Source: Sinonovacula constricta (Eukaryota; Mollusca; Bivalvia; Cardiida; Solecurtidae). From it: a stretch of DNA of 64,000 nt. The stretch is taken from contig CM017565.1 of NCBI GenBank assembly GCA_007844125.1, forward strand, positions 14,422,647 to 14,486,646, given 5' to 3'. Shown here piece by piece: positions 59,116-64,000 of this stretch (positions within the stretch are counted from its first letter, which is position 1; each line of letters starts with the position of its first letter). Position numbers and translations under genes: made by a program. The notes beneath the pieces are model-generated. The model had not been told where the DNA came from. It worked only from the letters and a program-made list of their open reading frames with translations, and made no database searches.

Positions 59116-60907
59116 TCCTTGTTGAGGACTTTTATTACACGGACATTTTACAAAACAAATATGTTCAGACTTATTATTACCTCTTTACATCCAGGATTAC
59201 TGAATACCACTATCCATATCGGATAAAATTAAAATATTGCTATTCGAAATAAGTCAGATTGATATTTTAAAGTATTTCGGTCCCACATTGAGTGGAATAC
59301 AGCCTTTCAATTGACAGCAACTTTTCTTAAGTTGTATTCGTAATATCCGTTCAGTGTGTAATTATAAACCATAGTAGCGCATACTTATGTAATGACATTA
59401 GTTTGCTACAACATTAGTTCCATCGGGGTTGAGGACATGGCAGATCATTCTGTGCGTACTATTTCGCTCAGTCTGTCGCCATCCATTTCACTTTAAATGT
59501 GCAAGGTTAAGTTTAGGAAATATTAAACTTTGTTATTTTTATACATAACACAGAGGCAAAAATGCTTCCATACAAAACAACGTTTAAAATAAAAGAAATA
59601 AGATACGAAGAAAAAAAACATGCCATGTTCCAGAAAAATAATACTTAAACAATAATTATTTATGCAATGTGAGGCTGCAGCATATGTGGATTTTCTATTT
59701 GTACGCTTTAGTTTTATAGGTAATTGTAATAATAATGACAACTTCTTTTTCTTTAACGTATGCAACATCTTAGAAAACATTTTAAATGATGTTAATTTAA
59801 CTTTATTTTGTTTTAAATCATTCTATGGTCTCAGGAACTAACATTATACACAATATTTTTTCTGGAAATTTAAAGTATACTGAAAACTTTCAAATGAATA
59901 CTTTTCAAATATGTATTTATTTCTTCCTTCCTTATTGCTTTAACCTGTTTAACTGTTCCATTGTTTGCGTCGCATTTGTTGCTTTGCATCAACGTCTTTT
60001 TTGTATGATAAACAAATGCTCTGCGACATTCATCATTCATTCATAAATGAATAAAGCTTCTAAAGCAACTTTCCTTTTTTGAATAATTAACATTCGCTGG
60101 CGTTTAGAATAACAGTAAAATAACGTGAGTACTTTAAGCAGGTAGACACGAATGCGATGTGAGTTTAACGTAAGACATAATGTCATAATGACCTTGCACA
60201 GTCTGAAAGACAATGCTCCGTTTGAACTTTCCAGATTTTGTCCTGATGTGAAAGTCTCTGGCAGAACGTATCTTACTTGTCCTTTTCTAGGACTTAACAA
60301 GTCAACGTATGGGCCAGTTTAAATGTCCTGGGACTGTGTGATAACAAACTAAAACACAGAAAACATAGGTTACACCGAAAATGCACAACAATAGGATAAC
60401 TACCATAACATAAGAGTTAGCACTTGCTTTGCAGATACAAAGTACCGCTCATTTATATATATACAATTCATCGCACAGCGGCACAATTATGGTCATTACC
60501 GCACCTGAGGCGCACCATAGGTATGCGCGGACAAATGAACAAAACCTTTAAAAAATTACACAGCTCAAAAGTGAGTGACAAAAATGTGTAACTTCTTCGT
60601 CCAACATCATCATCTATCTTACTAAATTTCCTCATAACAATGTTCGATTGTATATCATTAGATTATTTTATCTAAACAGTTGCATGCACATTTATGATGA
60701 CTGAAATTCAACTTATCCTTATTGTGTAGTGAATAAATACAGTACATCCAAAAAATATCGGATTGAAATACAGCTATGCATAATTTATTGAGTACTCTTC
60801 ATGTAACCCTTTTTTAATTTTCATAACAATGGCAAAAATGTCATACCAAATTTTCTCCTACAAAATGACGTTCAGTCTGACCCAGATAAAGATTGCTTAT
60901 CTGTTCG
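59116..60907. other. Intergenic 5' flank of glucanase copy 2
   Basis: No gene or element was recognised. Frames at 59523-60300 are short and overlap on both strands. Confidence 0.5.
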
Positions 60908-60915
60908 TATAAATA
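60908..60915 (+). promoter_or_regulatory. TATA box of glucanase copy 2
   Basis: TATAAATA within TTCGTATAAATAGCGGTTC. Initiation about 30 bp downstream gives a 5' leader of about 40 nt before the ATG at 60977 and excludes the in-frame ATG at 60923. The aligned position in copy 1 (47126-47134) reads AATAAAAAT, a weaker box. Confidence 0.65.
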
Positions 60916-60976
60916 GCGGTTCATGCATCGATATAGGACACTAATGTTGCACCGAGTGTTGGACTGCTGTCGAAGA

Positions 60977-61091
60977 ATGACACCAGCAGCTGTTGTGGTT
61001 CTGGCGATCCTTGGGGTGGCCCAGGCACTCACTGCACATCCAGTCGCCATCAAGCATCTCCATGGAGGTGGCATCGAGGTGTCATTTGATG
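60977..61091 (+). CDS. Glucanase copy 2 exon 1
   Basis: Signal peptide and [20 protein letters not shown]. Donor TTTGATG/GTAAGT as in copy 1. Confidence 0.9.
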
Positions 61092-63223
61092 GTAAGTCGG
61101 CCAAATACAGAGCTTTGAGGAATCGTGGTATCGCTCGGCAGTATTTCGGACATACACAGGGCTTTGGAGCGTAAATGATCACGCCAACAGCAAGTGACTT
61201 TAAGGAAATCAGTTGTCTAATGTATGATGTTCCCATTCACAGTTTTTGTAGTTGCAGCTGATTGGTTTTGTAGCATTGACGCTTCACTTGTCCGCCGAAA
61301 GACCACCTCTGCCCACTTCACAATTCTTGCTACAACCGGATCTTGATCCCACCAATGCGTCAATGGCAATGTTTCCTCATTTTGAAAACGGCCATTGTCG
61401 GCTTCAAATGGGTCTGGAGACTTAAACTAAACTATTTGCGACGCACTCATATCTGTGTAGCTCAAGATCCGTGATATGAAAAAATTGTGTAAGAAATTTT
61501 AAATAACAAGCAATATTTCAGAAAATTCTTATCCACTGATATGAATTTATGAATCTATGCAACCAAAATATTTAAATAATGTTATGCATAATGTATGCCA
61601 ATAATAACAGATTGCAAATTGCAATTCTCATCTTTACTTGCTGTTTAAATTGCCATAATTGTCATTATGTTCACTGCGTTCGTGAAAGCATGTTCAACGT
61701 GAAAAATGTAAACAAGAAAAGACAACAACATTTATTACAGAAAAGCCAGGAGTCATTTACAAGACCATCAAGTACAAGGTGGATGGCACCACAGCCAGCG
61801 GTAAATTCACTCAAGGGAGTAAGTCATTCTTTTATTTATAATAACATGTTGAGAATAAAGTGGTGAAGTAAAATAAACATTTTATAATCTAAAATGAGCT
61901 TTTGTTTATGCTTAATGGAAACTTCATCTTGCGGATGTGTTGTTCTTTTTACCATAAGCACACGTATTTGTTACTTGCTTCAATAACTTATTGTTGGTTG
62001 GACATTTCTACAAGAACAATATGTGCACAGAAGAAAAGTAACCTAATGATTAATTGATGGGTATATATCGAAAACTGCAAACAAGTTATTTCCAAACTTG
62101 ACTAAAACAGTTCTCTTCCCTCCTCTGGATGATGCTTCATTTAAATATATGTATGTAATATAATGTATGTATAATTTTTAAGAAAGTCACTCTTTTGCTT
62201 TGTCTTCACCGTAAAGTCAATGGAATCCTAATAATGAAGATGAAAGATAATAAAAATAATTCTTACTGTAAGAAATCGCCTGTGACATTAAGTACAGTAT
62301 TTTCTTGCTTTACTTTTGTTTTCATATAAGGGCCATTGAACTTTTCATCGGAAAGGAGATTGGAAATGCGAGAAGAATAACAGCTCATCATAATGCTCTA
62401 GTGAGAAAGTATATTTTTATTCTATCTCTAGATGATGGTCGTTGGTACCACAGGAACTCAGAGATCTCCTTTGTGACCGACAACCTGGTAAAGTACAAGA
62501 TCGAGGCAGTCGTAGATGGGATACCTGTACAGTTCCTTCATACTGCCATGCCAGGTGAGTTCGACGTAATATATGACATTTTCTCTAATGTATGTTCTTT
62601 GTAGGACACTACCCATATTATTGCAATAAATTAAGACATTGACTCTTAATACCCATTTGCCAATTTTCAATTAAAATATGTAATTACTATCTTAGTAAGG
62701 ACTAAGAGAACAAAACGCGTAAGTCCCAATTTAGAAGCAAAGAACTTTAAAGATCTCCACATACAAAAAGTTTTCATATTATTAATGACTGTTTTTAGAA
62801 AAAAGTAATTTTATTAAAAATAGACATTAGAAAACACAGCTGTGATATAAATTAGTGATTATGATATTACATCTAGTTAAATCCTGTTTTCTAAAATTTA
62901 TCTGAAAATGGTTACTTACTTAGAACTAGTTAATTTAAGGGTCAGCACACCCATGTGGATTTTACAATCGTGACTTAAAAGAGATGTTTGCCAAACTTTC
63001 GAAAGTGTGCTTTTGTTTAAGGTACTTAATTTCGGGTACCTATTTAATGCGAAGTTGGATGGATGGATGGATGGATGGGTGGGTGGGTGGGAAGAAGGGT
63101 TTGGTGGATGGATGGATGGTATGGGAGGAAGGGGTTGGTGGATTGATGGATGGATGGATAGATGGACGGACGGACGAACGGACAGACATACATACATACA
63201 GACAGACAGACAGACAGATAGAC

Positions 63224-63298
<75 letters not shown>

Positions 63299-63820
63299 GG
63301 GGAAAATCCCCGGCTGGTGGAGTAAAATGTTCATATTAGAGATGTTTGTTGAAGGAGTGGGGTGGTTGGGTAGTGCTTGACTACCAATTATTCTGCATAT
63401 ATTTTGTTTTATCTACTTTTTTACTTATGGGGAGGGGCATATATACATACATAGATATATTCACATACCCGGACTATGGTTGCGTAATTTGGGCTTTTGT
63501 TATATGCACGGACCTGGGTATTTGGGTCATTGAACGTGGAAATAGTTAAAGAAACGAGAAGGCATTGCTAACAACCTGGCTGTGTCTACTGCACATTGGT
63601 TTGGCATTAGTTGTTTTGTTCTCTTTCTGATGCATACAACTGCATAGTTATGAAATTCATCATTGACTTTTATATCCTCTGGGACTTAGAAAGCAGCATT
63701 GTCATGATGCCACCTAAGAAACTGCAGAGGCGTGGACACGTTGTGTTCAGGGACGATTTCAATGGTGGTACCCTCAACACGAACGAATGGAACTACGAGA
63801 TCTCCATGTATGGCGGATAC
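60977..63820 (+). CDS. Secreted beta-1,3-glucanase / glucan-binding protein (CBM39-GH16), copy 2, first 4 exons, truncated by window end
   Basis: Exons 60977-61091, 61741-61818, 62432-62554 and 63690-63820 encode 149 residues. Their lengths (115, 78, 123, 131 nt) and phases are identical to copy 1 exons 1-4, while intron sizes differ. The signal peptide is [39 protein letters not shown] and [19 protein letters not shown] are shared with copy 1 with scattered substitutions, about 8 of 38 in exon 1. No stops or broken splice sites occur in the visible part, so the gene looks functional. The catalytic exon lies beyond the window. Confidence 0.93.
61741..61818 (+). CDS. Glucanase copy 2 exon 2
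   Basis: It follows TTTATTACAG and encodes [20 protein letters not shown]. Donor CAAGGGA/GTAAGT; the changed last base turns the junction residue from Asp to Asn. Confidence 0.92.
62432..62554 (+). CDS. Glucanase copy 2 exon 3
   Basis: It follows TTCTATCTCTAG and encodes [20 protein letters not shown] and [15 protein letters not shown]. Donor CCAG/GTGAGT. Confidence 0.92.
62555..63056. other. Intron 3 of glucanase copy 2, left part
   Basis: AT-rich with no feature. Confidence 0.6.
63057..63296 (+). repeat. Compound GGAT / GACA / GATA microsatellite
   Basis: (GGAT)n with GGGT variants at 63057-63170 grades into (CATA), (GACA)n and about 20 GATA units (63215-63296). The overlapping frames with repeated Tyr-Leu-Ser or Asp-Gly-Trp-Met are by-products. 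It lies in intron 3 of glucanase copy 2. Confidence 0.95.
63690..63820 (+). CDS. Glucanase copy 2 exon 4
   Basis: It follows TCTGGGACTTAG and encodes [20 protein letters not shown] then [16 protein letters not shown], ending YGGY at GTAAGT. Confidence 0.93.
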
Positions 63821-64000
63821 GTAAGTTTAAACAGAATCGTAATGCCTATCCGCAAGTTACTACTAAAATCATCTCGAAAACGATAGTACAACCAGCTTGA
63901 TATCAACAAGCTAAACAAATGTTCAGTATGTAAGAACTATTATGCAAAATATAATGTAAAAATAGACTTTTATTCGTTCTACACCATAACCTAGATGATT

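Overview
The window looks like nuclear DNA of a bivalve mollusc. It is AT-rich, its genes have many introns with GT-AG borders, and it is full of molluscan-style repeats: elements bounded by GGGCCAT-N-ATGGCCC palindromes, minisatellites, tRNA-derived SINEs, and short inverted-repeat transposons. The tandem CBM39-GH16 beta-1,3-glucanase genes also fit a mollusc. Nothing is bacterial: no operons, no CRISPR, no rRNA. The species assignment is inference.

Layout. Positions 1-217 (minus) hold part of an unidentified coding exon that runs off the left edge. Positions 5831-28453 (minus) hold a five-exon OSGIN-type flavoprotein gene. Its exons join in frame into 491 codons and it has a TATA box at 28523-28529. 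Its introns, one of about 12.4 kb, contain most of the repeats of the left half: a split 51-bp minisatellite, a 42-bp array, 28-bp and 57-bp arrays, an ATG-rich tract, a hAT-like element and a Tigger-like element. From 28.5 to 42 kb there is no certain gene. This stretch has a SINE inserted into a MITE, a second SINE copy, a 5'-truncated LINE remnant, a hAT-like element near 41 kb, and two weak minus-strand coding candidates (30.8 and 37.8 kb). A compact gene for mitochondrial ribosomal protein bL36m lies at 42966-43415 (plus), with a 5'UTR intron and an upstream YY1-type site.

The right third holds two head-to-tail paralogous genes for secreted beta-1,3-glucanase / beta-glucan-binding protein. 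Copy 1 (47207-55564) is complete: 12 exons, 448 aa, with the GH16 catalytic motif GEIDIMES intact. Copy 2 (60977 to beyond the window) shows its first four exons, each exactly as long as the matching exon of copy 1. Between them lies a 14-unit, 54-bp minisatellite in which every unit contains a hairpin.

How the genes relate. The two glucanases are a tandem duplication and probably act on dietary or microbial beta-1,3-glucan. OSGIN (redox/FAD fold) and bL36m (mitoribosome) are unrelated housekeeping or stress genes. Most long open frames inside the repeat arrays arise because the repeat unit is a multiple of three, so they are not called as genes.
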